This document shows positions 54,678 to 64,000 of a stretch of DNA of 64,000 bases, one piece after another. This DNA is from Hyphomicrobium sp. (GTDB lineage Bacteria > Pseudomonadota > Alphaproteobacteria > Rhizobiales > Hyphomicrobiaceae): NCBI GenBank assembly GCA_003987725.1, contig RXJH01000008.1:186001-250000 (forward strand), written 5' to 3'. Both the position numbers and the translations under genes were made by a program. The notes under the pieces are model-generated. The model was not told the DNA's origin and searched no databases. It worked only from the letters and a program-made list of their open reading frames with translations. Numbering within the stretch: position 1 is the stretch's first letter; every line of letters starts with the position of its first letter.

Positions 54678-56456
54678 ATGACCACCCCGTCGCGCGGCCT
54701 GCCGCCAGAAACCAACCAAGAAACCGGCGAACTTGCCGAATCCGTCGGTGTTGAGCCTCCGATGATGGATGCCGAAGCGATCGAGCGCGCCAAAAAGAAC
54801 ATCGGTCAGCGGCCGATCGTGGTCGTGGGCCTCATGGGTTGTGGCAAGTCGTCTGTCGGCAAACGCTTGGCGTTTAAACTCAATCTACCCTTCGTCGACG
54901 CCGATGACGAGATTGAGCGCGCCGCCGCCAAGACTATCAACGAGATTTTTGCCGATCATGGAGAGGCCCATTTCCGCGCCGGTGAGCGTAAGGTGATCGC
55001 CCGGCTTCTCGGCAATGGACCGCAGGTGCTTGCAACCGGAGGCGGCGCTTTCATCAATCCGGAAACGCGGCGGCGGATCAAAGACACCTCTATTTCCATC
55101 TGGCTGCGAGCGGATCTGCCGGTCCTCATGCGTCGGGTGTCGAAACGCGATCACCGCCCGCTCCTGCGCAACGGCAATCCCGAAGCGACGATGCGGAAGC
55201 TGATCGAAGAGCGCTATCCGATATATGCTGAAGCCGATATGACGGTCGAAAGCCGCGACGAGCCGCACGACGTCATCGTCACCGAGATCATAAACCGCCT
55301 CGCCGCCGGAACAGAAATCCCCGCGATGTCCATCCTTGACGCAAATCCATCCCGCGCGGTCCACGTGGATCTCGCCGATCGTTCCTATGATGTCTTGATT
55401 GCCCGCGGCATTCTTCGTGACACCGGCGCGCTGCTCAAAGCGCGGTTCGGCGAGGTCAAATGCGGCGTGGTGACCGACGAGAATGTCGCCCGCTTTCATC
55501 TCGAAACGCTCGAAGAGAGCCTGAAAGCCGCAGGCATGTTCGCGGGCTCCGTGATCATGAAACCGGGCGAGGCGACGAAGAACTTCCGCGATTTGGCGGC
55601 GCTCTCGGAACGGCTTCTCGAGATGGGGCTGGAACGCGGCGATCTCGTTTTGCCGTTCGGTGGCGGCGTCATCGGCGATCTCGCCGGGTTTGCAGCCGGC
55701 ATCCTCCGGCGTGGCGTGCGCTTCGTTCAAATCCCGACGTCGCTTCTTGCTCAGGTGGATAGCTCCGTCGGTGGCAAAACGGGCATAAATACCCCGCAAG
55801 GAAAAAACCTTATCGGTGTCTTCCATCAGCCGAGCCTCGTTATCGCCGACACCGCCGTTCTGACGACGCTGCCTCCGCGCGAGATGCGCGCCGGTTATGC
55901 CGAAGTCGCGAAGTACGGCCTTCTCGGCGACGAGCCGTTCTTCTCCTGGCTTGAAGCGAACTGGCAGGCTGTTTTCGGCAACAATGGACCGGCGCTCACC
56001 CAGGCGATAGAGACCAGCGTTGCCGCGAAGGCCGCCATCGTCGCCCGCGACGAGACGGAGACGGGCGACCGCGCGCTACTGAACCTCGGTCACACTTTCG
56101 GTCACGCGCTGGAAGCCTGGACCGGCTATTCCGATCGCCTTCTGCATGGTGAAGGCGTCGCAATCGGCATGTGTCTCGCGATCCGCCTGTCGGAGGAGCT
56201 TGGCATCTGTCCGCCGGGCCGCGCCGAACGGGCGGCGAACCACCTCCGCGCCGTCGGCCTTCCGACGAAAATCAGCGACATTCCGGGCGGAACGGCGGAC
56301 CCCGCCGAATTGCTGCGGCTGATGGGTCAGGACAAGAAAGTTAAAGCCGGCAAGCTCGCGTTCATCCTCGTCCGCGACATCGGGCAGGCCTTCGTTTCGC
56401 GCGACGTTCCCCCCGAAACCGTGCTGGCCTTCCTCGCCCGGGAAATTGCCCGCTGA
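54678..56456 (+). CDS. aroKB: Fused shikimate kinase / 3-dehydroquinate synthase
   Basis: The protein is 592 aa from the ATG at 54678. Residues ~43-215 are shikimate kinase: P-loop GLMGCGKSS (51-59), the DADDEIE shikimate-binding segment, and ATGGGAF. Residues ~225-592 are 3-dehydroquinate synthase: GGGVIGDLAGFAAGILRRGV, PTSLLAQVDSSVGGKTGIN (described), and the metal-site GHTFGHALE. The two domains join without a stop, so the protein would catalyse steps 2 and 5 of the shikimate pathway. In most relatives aroK and aroB are adjacent separate genes. A Glu/Pro-rich tail of ~40 residues precedes the kinase. Confidence 0.95.
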   Translation: MTTPSRGLPPETNQETGELAESVGVEPPMMDAEAIERAKKNIGQRPIVVVGLMGCGKSSVGKRLAFKLNLPFVDADDEIERAAAKTINEIFADHGEAHFRAGERKVIARLLGNGPQVLATGGGAFINPETRRRIKDTSISIWLRADLPVLMRRVSKRDHRPLLRNGNPEATMRKLIEERYPIYAEADMTVESRDEPHDVIVTEIINRLAAGTEIPAMSILDANPSRAVHVDLADRSYDVLIARGILRDTGALLKARFGEVKCGVVTDENVARFHLETLEESLKAAGMFAGSVIMKPGEATKNFRDLAALSERLLEMGLERGDLVLPFGGGVIGDLAGFAAGILRRGVRFVQIPTSLLAQVDSSVGGKTGINTPQGKNLIGVFHQPSLVIADTAVLTTLPPREMRAGYAEVAKYGLLGDEPFFSWLEANWQAVFGNNGPALTQAIETSVAAKAAIVARDETETGDRALLNLGHTFGHALEAWTGYSDRLLHGEGVAIGMCLAIRLSEELGICPPGRAERAANHLRAVGLPTKISDIPGGTADPAELLRLMGQDKKVKAGKLAFILVRDIGQAFVSRDVPPETVLAFLAREIAR

Positions 56457-56526
56457 GCATGTTAGGCACCGGCAACGTTTGATGTGTTAGACTGCTGCCT
56501 CTCCTGATCAGGAACAGCGAATTGCC

Positions 56527-57828
56527 ATGACCATAGTCGCAAGCCTCGTAGCGATCTTGCTGCTGATCATCTTGTCGGCGTTCTTCAACGCCAGCGAGAC
56601 GTCGCTCACCGCCGCGTCCCGCGCGCGCATGCACGCGCTTGAGGAAGACGACAACGCCGCCGCCGCCCTCGTGAACAAGGTGCTGTCGCGGCCGGAAAAG
56701 ATGATCGGCACGGTTCTGCTCGGCAATACCCTCGTCGACGTTCTGGCAGCCGCGCTCGCCTCCAACATCGCGGTTCAACTCTATGGCGACCTTGGCGTCG
56801 CCTACGCGACCGCCATCATCACGATCCTGATCGTGATCTTCGCCGCCGTGCTGCCGAAAACCTACGCCCTCGCCTACGCCGATCGGGTGGCGCTGGTCGT
56901 GGCGCCAGCCATGCAGGTCTTGATCTACGCCCTGACGCCGTTCACGAGGGCAATCGAGTACATCGTTCGCGGTATCCTGCTTTGGACTCCGGGCAAGGCC
57001 GACGACGAGGCGAACATTCTCGCCGCGCATGAAGAGATCCGCGGCACCATCGATCTGCAGGCGCGAGAAGGCACGGTCGCCAAGGGCGATGCCGAGATGC
57101 TCGGCGGGGTGCTCGATCTCCGCGATCTGCAGGTGGCCGACATCATGGTCCATCGGACGAAGATGGAGACGATCGACGCCGACGATCCGCCGGCGAAGAT
57201 TTTGGATTCCGTGCTCCGCTCGCAATATACGCGCGTGCCGCTCTGGAAGGACGAGCCGGAGAATATCGTCGGTGTTCTTCACACGAAAAATCTGCTGCAG
57301 GCGTTGTCGCGCACCGACTGGCGGCCCGATAAGCTCGACATCATGAAATCGGCGTCCGAGCCTTGGTTCGTCCCCGACACGACGACCTTGAAGGACCAGC
57401 TCAATCAGTTCCTGAAAAAGAAAATGCAGATGGCCCTCGTCGTCGATGAATACGGCGAAGTGCAGGGTCTCATCACGCTCGAGGACATTCTGGAAGAAAT
57501 CGTCGGACAGATTACCGACGAGCACGATATGCCTGATAGCCACATCCGCATGCAGTCGGATGGGACCGTCAACGTCGATGGCACCGTTGCAATTCGCGAT
57601 CTCAATCGCCACCTCGATTGGGATCTGCCGGACGATGAGGCGACGACCGTCGCCGGTCTCGTCATTCACGAGGCGCAGACCATTCCCGAGCCGGGGCAGG
57701 TCTTCACGTTCCACGGCTATAGGTTCGAAATTTTGCGCAAAAGCCGGAACAAAATCACGGCTATTCGCATCAAGCCGGTCGCTCAAACCGATAAGGGAAA
57801 CACAACTGCCGCAAGGGCGGTGAGATAG
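56527..57828 (+). CDS. CNNM/CorC-type transporter with CBS pair
   Basis: The 433-aa membrane protein has a DUF21 (CNNM) domain with about three to four helices (~1-180, opening LVAILLLIILSAFFNASETSLTAAS, described), a CBS-domain pair (~200-330), and a C-terminal CorC/HlyC domain (~345-425: INVDGTVAIRDLNRHLDWDLP-type, here TVNVDGTVAIRDLNRHL). Family members move or regulate Mg2+ and Co2+. It lies 70 bp after aroKB and converges on bolA with a single base between the stops. Confidence 0.93.
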   Translation: MTIVASLVAILLLIILSAFFNASETSLTAASRARMHALEEDDNAAAALVNKVLSRPEKMIGTVLLGNTLVDVLAAALASNIAVQLYGDLGVAYATAIITILIVIFAAVLPKTYALAYADRVALVVAPAMQVLIYALTPFTRAIEYIVRGILLWTPGKADDEANILAAHEEIRGTIDLQAREGTVAKGDAEMLGGVLDLRDLQVADIMVHRTKMETIDADDPPAKILDSVLRSQYTRVPLWKDEPENIVGVLHTKNLLQALSRTDWRPDKLDIMKSASEPWFVPDTTTLKDQLNQFLKKKMQMALVVDEYGEVQGLITLEDILEEIVGQITDEHDMPDSHIRMQSDGTVNVDGTVAIRDLNRHLDWDLPDDEATTVAGLVIHEAQTIPEPGQVFTFHGYRFEILRKSRNKITAIRIKPVAQTDKGNTTAARAVR

Positions 57829-57829
57829 G

Positions 57830-58111
57830 TCAGGCCTTCGGCAAGGCTTCTCCGGGCGCGAGCGTCGACAGCGCCAAAGCGTGAATGCCGCCCGCAAGTT
57901 CGTCCTTCAAGAGGTCGTTGACGAGCCGGTGGCGCTCAAGGCGGCTCTTGCCCGAAAAGGCATCCGAGACGACCAGAATGCGAAAGTGACTTTCGCCGGT
58001 GCCGGGCGAGTTGCGATGGCCGGCGTGAAGCTCAGACTCGTTGATCACGTCGAGCCGTGTCGGGCGCAGCGCGATCATCAGCTTTTCCCGAACTCGACCC
58101 GTAACCGACAT
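57830..58111 (-). CDS. bolA: BolA family protein
   Basis: This 93-aa class II KH-fold protein has features NESELHAGHRNSPGTGESHFRILVVSDAFSGKSRLERHRLVNDLL, described here as residues ~20-65, with the conserved His that coordinates a shared [2Fe-2S] cluster with a monothiol glutaredoxin. It is divergent from the dnaJ-like gene, a placement common in Hyphomicrobiales. Confidence 0.93.
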   Translation of the reverse strand: MSVTGRVREKLMIALRPTRLDVINESELHAGHRNSPGTGESHFRILVVSDAFSGKSRLERHRLVNDLLKDELAGGIHALALSTLAPGEALPKA

Positions 58112-58259
58112 TTTTGTCTCTTAAAGAAAAACTTCTGAACGGTATGACTGCGATGCGCCTCGAAAGGGGCTATTAAGAGATTGACCGCACAGTCTCAACG
58201 GAAATCAAGCGTTTTCTTGCCGCCTTGTTTCGTGCCGCGCCAACCCTCATAATTCAAAG

Positions 58260-58877
58260 ATGAAACTGGACTCGAAATACTTCGATAGCATCCGCGTCTC
58301 TTCAAAGCGCCAGAGCGCCAAGAAGGAAGAGCGCGCGCCTCTTTGCCAGTGGAAGGGTTGCGACAAGCCTGGCGCACACAAGGCGCCAAAGGGCCGTGGC
58401 CGTGACGGAGAATTTTTCCACTTCTGCGTGGACCATGTCCGTCAATACAATGCAGAGTACAACTATTTCGAGGGCATGAGTGACGCCGAGGTCAGCAATT
58501 TCCGCAAGGACGCGCTGACGGGTCATCGCCCGACCTGGAAGACAGGTGCCAACGCTTGGGCGCACGGCGCACGCGACGAGGGACGGACCGCTGAGGCCGC
58601 TGCCCGCGTCCAGGCCACTGCGCGGGCGCCGCGCAAGGCCCGTTCCTCCCGCACGCAAACATCGACGTTCCGCCGCCAGTTGAAGCCGCTGGAACAGAAG
58701 TCGCTCCGTGTCCTGGACCTGAGCGACGAGGCGACGCCTCAAGATATCAAGACGCGCTTTAAGGAATTGGTGAAAATACACCATCCTGACGCCAACGGCG
58801 GGGACAGCCGTTCCGAGGAAAAGTTGCGCGAAATTCTGCAAGCCTATAACTACTTGAAGCAATCTGGCCTGGTCTAA
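58260..58877 (+). CDS. J-domain protein with N-terminal Cys/His motif
   Basis: The 205-aa protein has its J domain at the C-terminus (~145-202) with the HPD motif at 175-177 (IHHPDANGG), as needed to stimulate DnaK. The N-terminal region carries C29, C34, H40, C56 and H59, spaced like a zinc site. A basic, Ala/Arg-rich linker (~105-140) joins them. This J-last layout differs from canonical DnaJ. It lies 91 bp upstream of cobS on the same strand, as in related genomes. Confidence 0.9.
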   Translation: MKLDSKYFDSIRVSSKRQSAKKEERAPLCQWKGCDKPGAHKAPKGRGRDGEFFHFCVDHVRQYNAEYNYFEGMSDAEVSNFRKDALTGHRPTWKTGANAWAHGARDEGRTAEAAARVQATARAPRKARSSRTQTSTFRRQLKPLEQKSLRVLDLSDEATPQDIKTRFKELVKIHHPDANGGDSRSEEKLREILQAYNYLKQSGLV

Positions 58878-58967
58878 TCCTCCAAGCCTTTGAACCGAGT
58901 GCGCCCGAAAGGAGTTGCACCAGTTTAAGGTTTTTGCGGCGGCTGGGCGATTTGATCGGGAACTCAA

Positions 58968-59975
58968 ATGGAAATGCGCACGTCATCTAGCGCGACCGGC
59001 GCGGCGGCCGCCAATCTTCCGGACATGAAGCTGTCTGTCCGCCAGGTCTTCAATATCGACAGCGATCTCGAGGTTCCTGCCTATTCGAAGGCAGACGAGC
59101 ATGTGCCGGATGTCGATCCCGATTATCTCTTCAACCGGGATGTGACTCTCGCGATTCTCGCAGGCTTCAAGCACAACCGCCGCGTGATGATCCAAGGGTA
59201 TCACGGCACAGGCAAGTCGACCCACATCGAGCAGGTCGCCGCGCGCCTCAATTGGCCCTGCGTTCGCGTCAACCTCGATAGCCACGTCTCGCGCATCGAT
59301 CTCGTCGGCAAGGACGCGATCGTGCTGAGAGACGGCAAGCAGGTGACCGAGTTCCGCGAAGGCATCCTTCCCTGGGCTCTGCAGAGCAACATCGCTCTCG
59401 TATTCGACGAATACGATGCCGGCCGCCCCGACGTCATGTTTGTCATTCAGCGCGTGCTCGAAGTCTCGGGCAAGCTAACGCTTCTCGATCAGTCGAAGGT
59501 CATCCGGCCGAACCCCGCGTTCCGACTGTTCGCGACGACGAACACCATCGGCCTTGGCGATACGTCGGGCCTCTATCATGGCACGCAGCAGATCAACCAA
59601 GGCCAGATGGACCGTTGGTCGATCGTCGCGACGCTGAACTATCTCCCGCACGACGACGAAGCGAAGATCGTGCTCTCGAAGGTCAAGTCGTTCGGCAAGA
59701 CGGAAGCCAAAAGGAAACAGATCTCGCACATGGTCCGCGTTGCGGATCTGACGCGATCGGCCTTCATCAACGGCGATCTTTCGACCGTGATGAGCCCGCG
59801 TACGGTGATCACGTGGGCCGAGAACGCCGAGATCTTCGGCGACATCGGTTTCGCCTTCCGTGTGACGTTCCTCAACAAGTGCGATGATCTCGAAAAGCCG
59901 CTGGTCGCTGAATTCTATCAGCGCTGCTTCGGCGAAGAGCTTCCCGAAAGCACGGCAAACGTCGCATTGAGCTGA
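58968..59975 (+). CDS. cobS: Cobaltochelatase AAA+ subunit CobS
   Basis: The 335-aa AAA+ ATPase of the aerobic cobaltochelatase works with CobT and CobN to insert cobalt into hydrogenobyrinate a,c-diamide. Walker A is GYHGTGKST (77-85) and Walker [13 protein letters not shown] near residue 145. The N-terminal motif [14 protein letters not shown] is typical of CobS. It lies 33 bp before cobT. No cobN or other cobalamin gene is in the window, and no cobalamin riboswitch was seen. Confidence 0.96.
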   Translation: MEMRTSSSATGAAAANLPDMKLSVRQVFNIDSDLEVPAYSKADEHVPDVDPDYLFNRDVTLAILAGFKHNRRVMIQGYHGTGKSTHIEQVAARLNWPCVRVNLDSHVSRIDLVGKDAIVLRDGKQVTEFREGILPWALQSNIALVFDEYDAGRPDVMFVIQRVLEVSGKLTLLDQSKVIRPNPAFRLFATTNTIGLGDTSGLYHGTQQINQGQMDRWSIVATLNYLPHDDEAKIVLSKVKSFGKTEAKRKQISHMVRVADLTRSAFINGDLSTVMSPRTVITWAENAEIFGDIGFAFRVTFLNKCDDLEKPLVAEFYQRCFGEELPESTANVALS

Positions 59976-60008
59976 TCGGCTGATCGAGGCCGCTAAACTG
60001 GGCCGTTC

Positions 60009-61901
60009 ATGACCCCCCCGTCCAAACGCCGCGAAGCCCCATCCGAACCGCTGAAGCGTGTTCTCGGCCCCGCCGTTCGCGCCATTGCCGGTGACAGCGA
60101 GATCGAAGTCGATTTCGGACCGGGCAAAGGCGATGTCGCCGGCAAGGCCGTGCACATTCCCGATCTGCCGCGTGCGCCGTCGGCAAAGGACATCGCGCTG
60201 ACGCGTGGGTGGGCCGATAGCCTGGCGCTGCGCATTGGCTGCCACGACGTCAAGCTGCATCGTCGCCTCGCACCGGCTGCTGGTCCCGCCCGTGCCGTCT
60301 TCGAAGCGGCTGAGCGTGCCCGCATCGAAGGCTTGGGATCGGCACGGATGCCAGGCATGGCGTCGAACCTCACCGCCCGCCTGGAAGACCAGTACAGCCA
60401 CGGTCGTTTTCGCACCGTCAACACGCGCGCCGAGGCGCCGCTGGAAGATGCGCTTGCGCTGCTGATCCGCGAACGCATCACCGGACAGGCACCGCCGACT
60501 TCGACGAAAGGTCTCGTCGACGTCTGGCGTCCCGTGATCGAATCGCGCGGCGGCAAGTTGCTGAGCCGGCTTGAGAGCCTTTCCGAAAATCAGGAGCAGT
60601 TCGGCCGTCAGATCCGCGATCTCCTGAAGATCCTCGAAATGACGGATCAGAACGATCAGCCGCAATCCGAGGACGAAGAGCAGGAAAGCGAAGAAGGCGC
60701 CGCCGAGGGCGGGGCCGAGGATTCCGAAGACAAGACCGAGGATGCCTCCGAAGGCCAGGACCAGGAGAGCGAGGAGCAGCTCTCCGAAGGCGATCTCTCG
60801 GAATCCGAAGAAACGATGGAAGCGGGTCAGACCGAGCCGCAAGACCTCGACGACAGCGACCTGAACGACGAAGAGACGCCCGCACCCTGGCGTCCCAACA
60901 TGACCGTCCTCGATAACCCGGAAGCCTTCGGCTACAAGGTTTTCACGCGCGCCTATGATGAAGAGGTCGGCGCCGAGCAGCTCTCAACGCCGGATGAGCT
61001 CGAACGGCTGCGTGCCTTTCTCGACAAGGAATTGAAGACGCTCTCGGCCGCCGTTGCGAAGCTCGCCAACAAGCTGCAGCGCCGTCTCCTGGCGCAGCAG
61101 AACCGCGGCTGGGATTTCGATCTCGAGGAAGGCCAGCTCGATGCCGCGCGGTTGACGCGCATCATCACCGATCCGACCGGCGCGCTGTCGTTCAAGCGCG
61201 AGCGCGACACCGATTTCCGCGATACCGTCGTGACGTTGCTGCTCGACAATTCGGGATCGATGCGCGGACGGCCGATCATGGTCGCGGCGTGCTGCGCCGA
61301 TATTCTCGCCCGCACACTCGAACGTTGCGGCGTCAAGGTCGAAATCCTGGGCTTCACGACCAAAGCCTGGAAAGGCGGTCAGTCGCGCGAGGAGTGGCTG
61401 GCTGCAGGCAAGCCGTCGTCACCCGGACGTCTCAACGATCTCCGGCATATCATCTACAAGACGGCGGATGCGCCGTGGCGACGCTCGAAGAACGCGCTCG
61501 CCCTGATGATGCGCGAAGGCCTGCTCAAAGAAAACATCGACGGCGAAGCGCTGGCCTGGGCCCATTCCCGCATCGTCAACCGGCCCGAACAACGCCGCAT
61601 CCTGATGATGATTTCCGACGGCGCGCCGGTCGACGATTCAACGCTTTCGGTCAACTCCGGAAGCTATCTCGAGCAGCATCTCCGCCAGGTCATCCACGAG
61701 ATCGAAACGCATTCGCCGGTCGAACTCATCGCCATCGGTATTGGCCACGACGTGACGCGCTACTACCAGCGCGCCGTGACGATTACGGACGCTTCCGAGC
61801 TTGCTGGCGCGATGACCGAAAAGCTCGTCGAGTTGTTTGAGGAAAAACCTGACGTCGGTGAGCCGCTCGCGGTGCGCAGGCGATACGCACGCACCCATTG
61901 A
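60009..61901 (+). CDS. cobT: Cobaltochelatase VWA subunit CobT
   Basis: This 630-aa partner of CobS has an N-terminal region (~1-210), a strongly acidic Glu/Asp/Ser stretch (~215-292), and a C-terminal von Willebrand A domain with the metal site DNSGS at 413-417 ([13 protein letters not shown]). The acidic stretch is usual for CobT and links the domains. Its stop codon overlaps the candidate TTG start of the phytase-like gene. Confidence 0.96.
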   Translation: MTPPSKRREAPSEPLKRVLGPAVRAIAGDSEIEVDFGPGKGDVAGKAVHIPDLPRAPSAKDIALTRGWADSLALRIGCHDVKLHRRLAPAAGPARAVFEAAERARIEGLGSARMPGMASNLTARLEDQYSHGRFRTVNTRAEAPLEDALALLIRERITGQAPPTSTKGLVDVWRPVIESRGGKLLSRLESLSENQEQFGRQIRDLLKILEMTDQNDQPQSEDEEQESEEGAAEGGAEDSEDKTEDASEGQDQESEEQLSEGDLSESEETMEAGQTEPQDLDDSDLNDEETPAPWRPNMTVLDNPEAFGYKVFTRAYDEEVGAEQLSTPDELERLRAFLDKELKTLSAAVAKLANKLQRRLLAQQNRGWDFDLEEGQLDAARLTRIITDPTGALSFKRERDTDFRDTVVTLLLDNSGSMRGRPIMVAACCADILARTLERCGVKVEILGFTTKAWKGGQSREEWLAAGKPSSPGRLNDLRHIIYKTADAPWRRSKNALALMMREGLLKENIDGEALAWAHSRIVNRPEQRRILMMISDGAPVDDSTLSVNSGSYLEQHLRQVIHEIETHSPVELIAIGIGHDVTRYYQRAVTITDASELAGAMTEKLVELFEEKPDVGEPLAVRRRYARTH

Positions 61902-62980
61902 GGGTCAGCTTGGCCGTGATCGATTATCGACTGATCGGCCTTGCGGTCGCGCTTCTTGCGCTCGCCACCGGAACCGCTGCCGCCGATAGCAAGCCTGATC
62001 TCTCTAAGCTCAAAGCCGGCCCAATCGCTGTTGAAAGCAAGCGCATCACGGCGTTCAAGCGCTTTTCAGCGGAGCAGCCGCTGCCCAAGGTGACGTTCCT
62101 GGGCGGCCTCGAATTGACATCGCCGTCGCCCTACTTCGGCGGCTGGTCTGCACTTCTTCTCGACGACGACGCAAAATCGTTCGTCTCCATTTCAGATGTC
62201 GGCGAGTGGATGACGGGGACGTTGGTTTATGACGGCGTCCATTTGGCCGGAATTACGAACGCCCGCCTCGGTCCGCTTCTGGATGCCAATGGTCACGCGA
62301 TCAAGCGCGGCCGCGACCGCGATTCAGAATCGATCGCCCTCACGAGCGGAACCGTGCAGCGCGGCTCGGTTATGATCGGTTTCGAAGGCAGGCATCGCAT
62401 CGAACGCTACGACATGACGCCTGCCGGTTTTTCGCCGACTCGTGGAAGCCTGAAGCTTCCGCCCGAGGCCAAGAAGATGGGCTCAAATCTCGGCCTTGAA
62501 GCGCTGACGGTACTGAAGGGCGGACCCTATAAGGGCAATCCGATCGCGTTTTCGGAGCGGCTCTACGATCCGCAGCGTAATCACACCGGGTGGCTATGGA
62601 CGGGGAAAGGTCCGCACACCATCCATCTGAAAAACATCGGCGACTACGACATCACCGATATTGCGAGCCTCGACGACGGCATGCTGTACGTCTTGGAGCG
62701 CCGCTTCCGCTGGACGGAGGGCGTAAAAATGCGTCTGAGGCGCATCGCGCCGGACGACCTGGCGCCGGATCACACGTCCGGGGGCGAGATTTTGATCGAG
62801 GCCGATCTCAACGATCAGATCGACAATATGGAAGGGCTTGCGGTCACCCGCCTCAAGACCAGAGAAACGCTGATCACGATGATCTCGGACGACAACTTCA
62901 ATCACCTGCTTCAGCGCACGTTGCTATTGCAATTCGTGCTGAAGGATAGCGAGCAAGCGAAAGCCCGGCCGCCGGATTGA
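61898..62980 (+). CDS. Esterase-like phytase-family secreted protein
   Basis: This protein is up to 360 aa; the start could be TTG 61898, which overlaps the cobT stop, or GTG 61916. A signal peptide ([18 protein letters not shown]) precedes a beta-propeller-like domain. Segments matching the phytase_like family are [34 protein letters not shown] and [10 protein letters not shown], here described in part. The substrate is unknown. Coupling to cobT is found in related species, but no link to cobalamin is known. A GC-rich hairpin overlaps the 3' end. Confidence 0.85.
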   Translation: MRVSLAVIDYRLIGLAVALLALATGTAAADSKPDLSKLKAGPIAVESKRITAFKRFSAEQPLPKVTFLGGLELTSPSPYFGGWSALLLDDDAKSFVSISDVGEWMTGTLVYDGVHLAGITNARLGPLLDANGHAIKRGRDRDSESIALTSGTVQRGSVMIGFEGRHRIERYDMTPAGFSPTRGSLKLPPEAKKMGSNLGLEALTVLKGGPYKGNPIAFSERLYDPQRNHTGWLWTGKGPHTIHLKNIGDYDITDIASLDDGMLYVLERRFRWTEGVKMRLRRIAPDDLAPDHTSGGEILIEADLNDQIDNMEGLAVTRLKTRETLITMISDDNFNHLLQRTLLLQFVLKDSEQAKARPPD

Positions 62981-62998
62981 TCGGCGCCGGGCTCATAT
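62963..62998. terminator. GC-rich hairpin between phytase-like gene and rpmB
   Basis: The arm at 62963-62974 (GCCCGGCCGCCG) pairs with 62982-62992 (CGGCGCCGGGC) with one bulged base. It lies between convergent genes; the following sequence is only weakly T-rich. Confidence 0.45.
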
Positions 62999-63021
62999 TC
63001 GTTCGCAGGAGGTCCGCTGAG

Positions 63022-63315
63022 TTAAGCGGCCTTGGCGGCCTGTGCCTTCTGAATCTCGCGTTTCAGCTTGAGGCAGGTCGCCGACAGTTCGTCGTTGTCT
63101 GCCTTCAAAAGGAACGCATCGAGACCACCGCGGTGCTCGACGGACTTCAGGGCCCGTGCCGAGACGCGCAAACGGACTTTCCGGCCAAGCACGTCGCTCA
63201 GCAGGGTCACGACATGCAGGTTGGGACGAAACTTGCGCTTCGTCTTGTTTTCGGCGTGGCTCCGAAGTTGGCCTGAGAGGGGCAACGTCCCCGTCAGCTC
63301 GCAGCGCCTGGTCAT
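63022..63315 (-). CDS. rpmB: 50S ribosomal protein L28
   Basis: The 97-aa ribosomal protein opens [15 protein letters not shown] and has [16 protein letters not shown] and [19 protein letters not shown]. This is the long form usual in alphaproteobacteria and lacks the zinc-binding cysteine pairs found in some bacteria. A strong GGAGATAG site precedes the ATG. It is transcribed alone, divergent from the DUF3108 gene. Confidence 0.97.
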   Translation of the reverse strand: MTRRCELTGTLPLSGQLRSHAENKTKRKFRPNLHVVTLLSDVLGRKVRLRVSARALKSVEHRGGLDAFLLKADNDELSATCLKLKREIQKAQAAKAA

Positions 63316-63421
63316 AACTATCTCCTGTGCCGCAGCTTTTGAGAGCGCGGTTTATCGAAACTCTGCTATTGCAGCAAAAAATTGTGCCCCGCAAGCCGGG
63401 CCTACGGGGTTTCGGGTGCTG

Positions 63422-63427
63422 TATAAT
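63422..63427 (+). promoter_or_regulatory. Candidate -10 box upstream of the DUF3108 gene
   Basis: A perfect TATAAT lies 109 bp before the ATG at 63537. No matching -35 hexamer is found at the expected distance, so this is a weak call. Confidence 0.3.
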
Positions 63428-63536
63428 AGACAGGAAGGACTGACGTCAAGGCGCGCTTTGCAGGCCCGTCAAAGTCCAACAATCGTCGCAAATCCGCCCT
63501 ACCAGATGGCCGCCAATGGGGAAGCAGGGAATTGAC

Positions 63537-64000
63537 ATGGCGATTTCGCGTTCTGGGGTCAAAAGACTGGCCGTGGGTTGCTGTCTGACACTGGCCGCGG
63601 CAGCCGTTTCGCCGGTCCGCGCCGCCGAGGCCTCAGTCGTTACCTTCCCGAGCGAGGTTGCCGCAGTCTATCGGCTATCGTTCAACGGCTTCAACGTCGG
63701 AAAATACCATTTTACGGCCACCTACGACGGTAAATCCTACACCGCAAAGGGCAACACTGAAATTTCAGCTCTTTTCGGCGCCTTCAAGTGGGCAGGGATT
63801 TTCACCGGCAGCGGCTCGGTCGAGACAAGCGGGCTTCGACCCGCGAGCTTCGAAATGAGCATGAAGACCAAGTCGAAAACATCGACCGTGAAGGTGAGTT
63901 TCAACGGCCCCCGTGTCGCCTCGGTGGCGCTCGTTCCCAACAAGGCCCCCTCTCCGGAGGCGGTCAAGCTGAAGCCCGAAAACCTCCAAAACGTCTTTGA
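63537..64000 (+). CDS. DUF3108 periplasmic protein (3' truncated)
   Basis: An ATG at 63537 opens a frame that runs off the window end; ~154 codons are visible. A signal peptide (RLAVGCCLTLAAAAVSPVRA) is followed by a beta-rich domain (VAAVYRLSFNGFNVGKYHF, then GAFKWAGIFTGSGSVETSGLRP) typical of DUF3108 exported proteins. The function is unknown. It is divergent from rpmB, a common placement in Hyphomicrobiales. A GGGGAAGCAGGG purine stretch precedes the start. Confidence 0.85.
   Translation, partial: MAISRSGVKRLAVGCCLTLAAAAVSPVRAAEASVVTFPSEVAAVYRLSFNGFNVGKYHFTATYDGKSYTAKGNTEISALFGAFKWAGIFTGSGSVETSGLRPASFEMSMKTKSKTSTVKVSFNGPRVASVALVPNKAPSPEAVKLKPENLQNVF

Noticed and set aside
54885-55826. 313-codon open frame on the minus strand
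   Set aside because: It is antisense to aroKB, with no recognisable protein features.
56362-57897. 511-codon open frame on the minus strand
   Set aside because: It is antisense to the CNNM transporter gene, Arg/His-rich and without family features. Such mirror frames are common in GC-rich DNA.
58112-58259. Possible small RNA between bolA and the J-domain gene
   Set aside because: No stable hairpin with a T run and no promoter pair was found.
58878-58967. Cobalamin riboswitch before cobS
   Set aside because: The gap is only 90 bp, and no B12-box-like motif was seen.
59475-60842. 455-codon open frame on the minus strand
   Set aside because: It is antisense to cobS and cobT. The apparent hydrophobic and Phe/Leu-rich run is the complement of the acidic Glu codons of CobT.

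Overview
The window is high-GC chromosomal DNA from an alphaproteobacterium, most likely order Hyphomicrobiales and possibly a Hyphomicrobium-like organism. The basis is gene content and order: bolA-dnaJ-cobS-cobT-rpmB, accA/xerD/aroK-aroB, a bioBFDAZ operon with a bioZ-type ketosynthase, an hmu haem operon with hemP and an IsdG-type haem oxygenase, and Omp25/BcsS-type barrels. No tRNA, rRNA, CRISPR array, insertion sequence or prophage gene was recognised, so this looks like stable core chromosome with a few accessory blocks.

Layout. 1-8.4 kb: the 3' part of a Pls/PosA-type non-ribosomal peptide synthetase, a two-barrel outer-membrane protein, and an RND efflux pump with its adaptor. 8.4-13.7 kb: a LabA-like NYN protein between two gene-poor stretches, a Bcr/CflA drug transporter, and an OmpR-type two-component system. 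13.7-19.2 kb: a minus-strand haem operon running from a 61-aa protein and a 188-aa unknown through hemP, hmuT, hmuU, hmuV, a glyoxalase-fold protein, an IsdG/HmuQ haem oxygenase and hutX. It covers haem import, trafficking and iron release, but no outer-membrane receptor is present. 19.2-27.5 kb: a zinc metallopeptidase, divergent from a transglutaminase / circularly permuted ATP-grasp+alpha-E / transglutaminase operon. This is the least understood system in the window and probably makes and breaks amide bonds on an unknown peptide.

27.6-33.9 kb: cytochrome b561, YceI, and a tightly coupled biotin operon (bioB-bioF-bioD-bioA-bioZ) in which BioZ probably supplies the pimeloyl precursor. 34-41 kb: housekeeping genes (DUF1178, nitrilase-like, glutaredoxin, ComF, NDUFAF5-like methyltransferase, MutT, TPMT, ArgJ, parvulin), then secA at 41-44 kb. 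44-48 kb: UPF0114 and three tandem, diverged YafK-type L,D-transpeptidases with different membrane anchors. 48-56.5 kb: accA, a POT transporter coupled to a PNPOx-like protein, xerD, a 627-aa exported unknown, a 47-aa membrane protein, and a fused aroK-aroB gene. 56.5-64 kb: a CNNM/CorC transporter, bolA, a DnaJ-like protein, cobS-cobT with a coupled phytase-like secreted protein, rpmB, and the start of a DUF3108 gene cut by the window edge.

The points most worth following are the transglutaminase/ATP-grasp/alpha-E cluster with its metallopeptidase neighbour, the unknown proteins and double palindrome at the head of the haem operon, the triple L,D-transpeptidase array, the AroK-AroB fusion, the Omp25-BcsS two-barrel protein, and a hydrophobic in-frame segment just after the LabA stop codon. 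All calls come from reading the sequence and from family knowledge; no database search was run.
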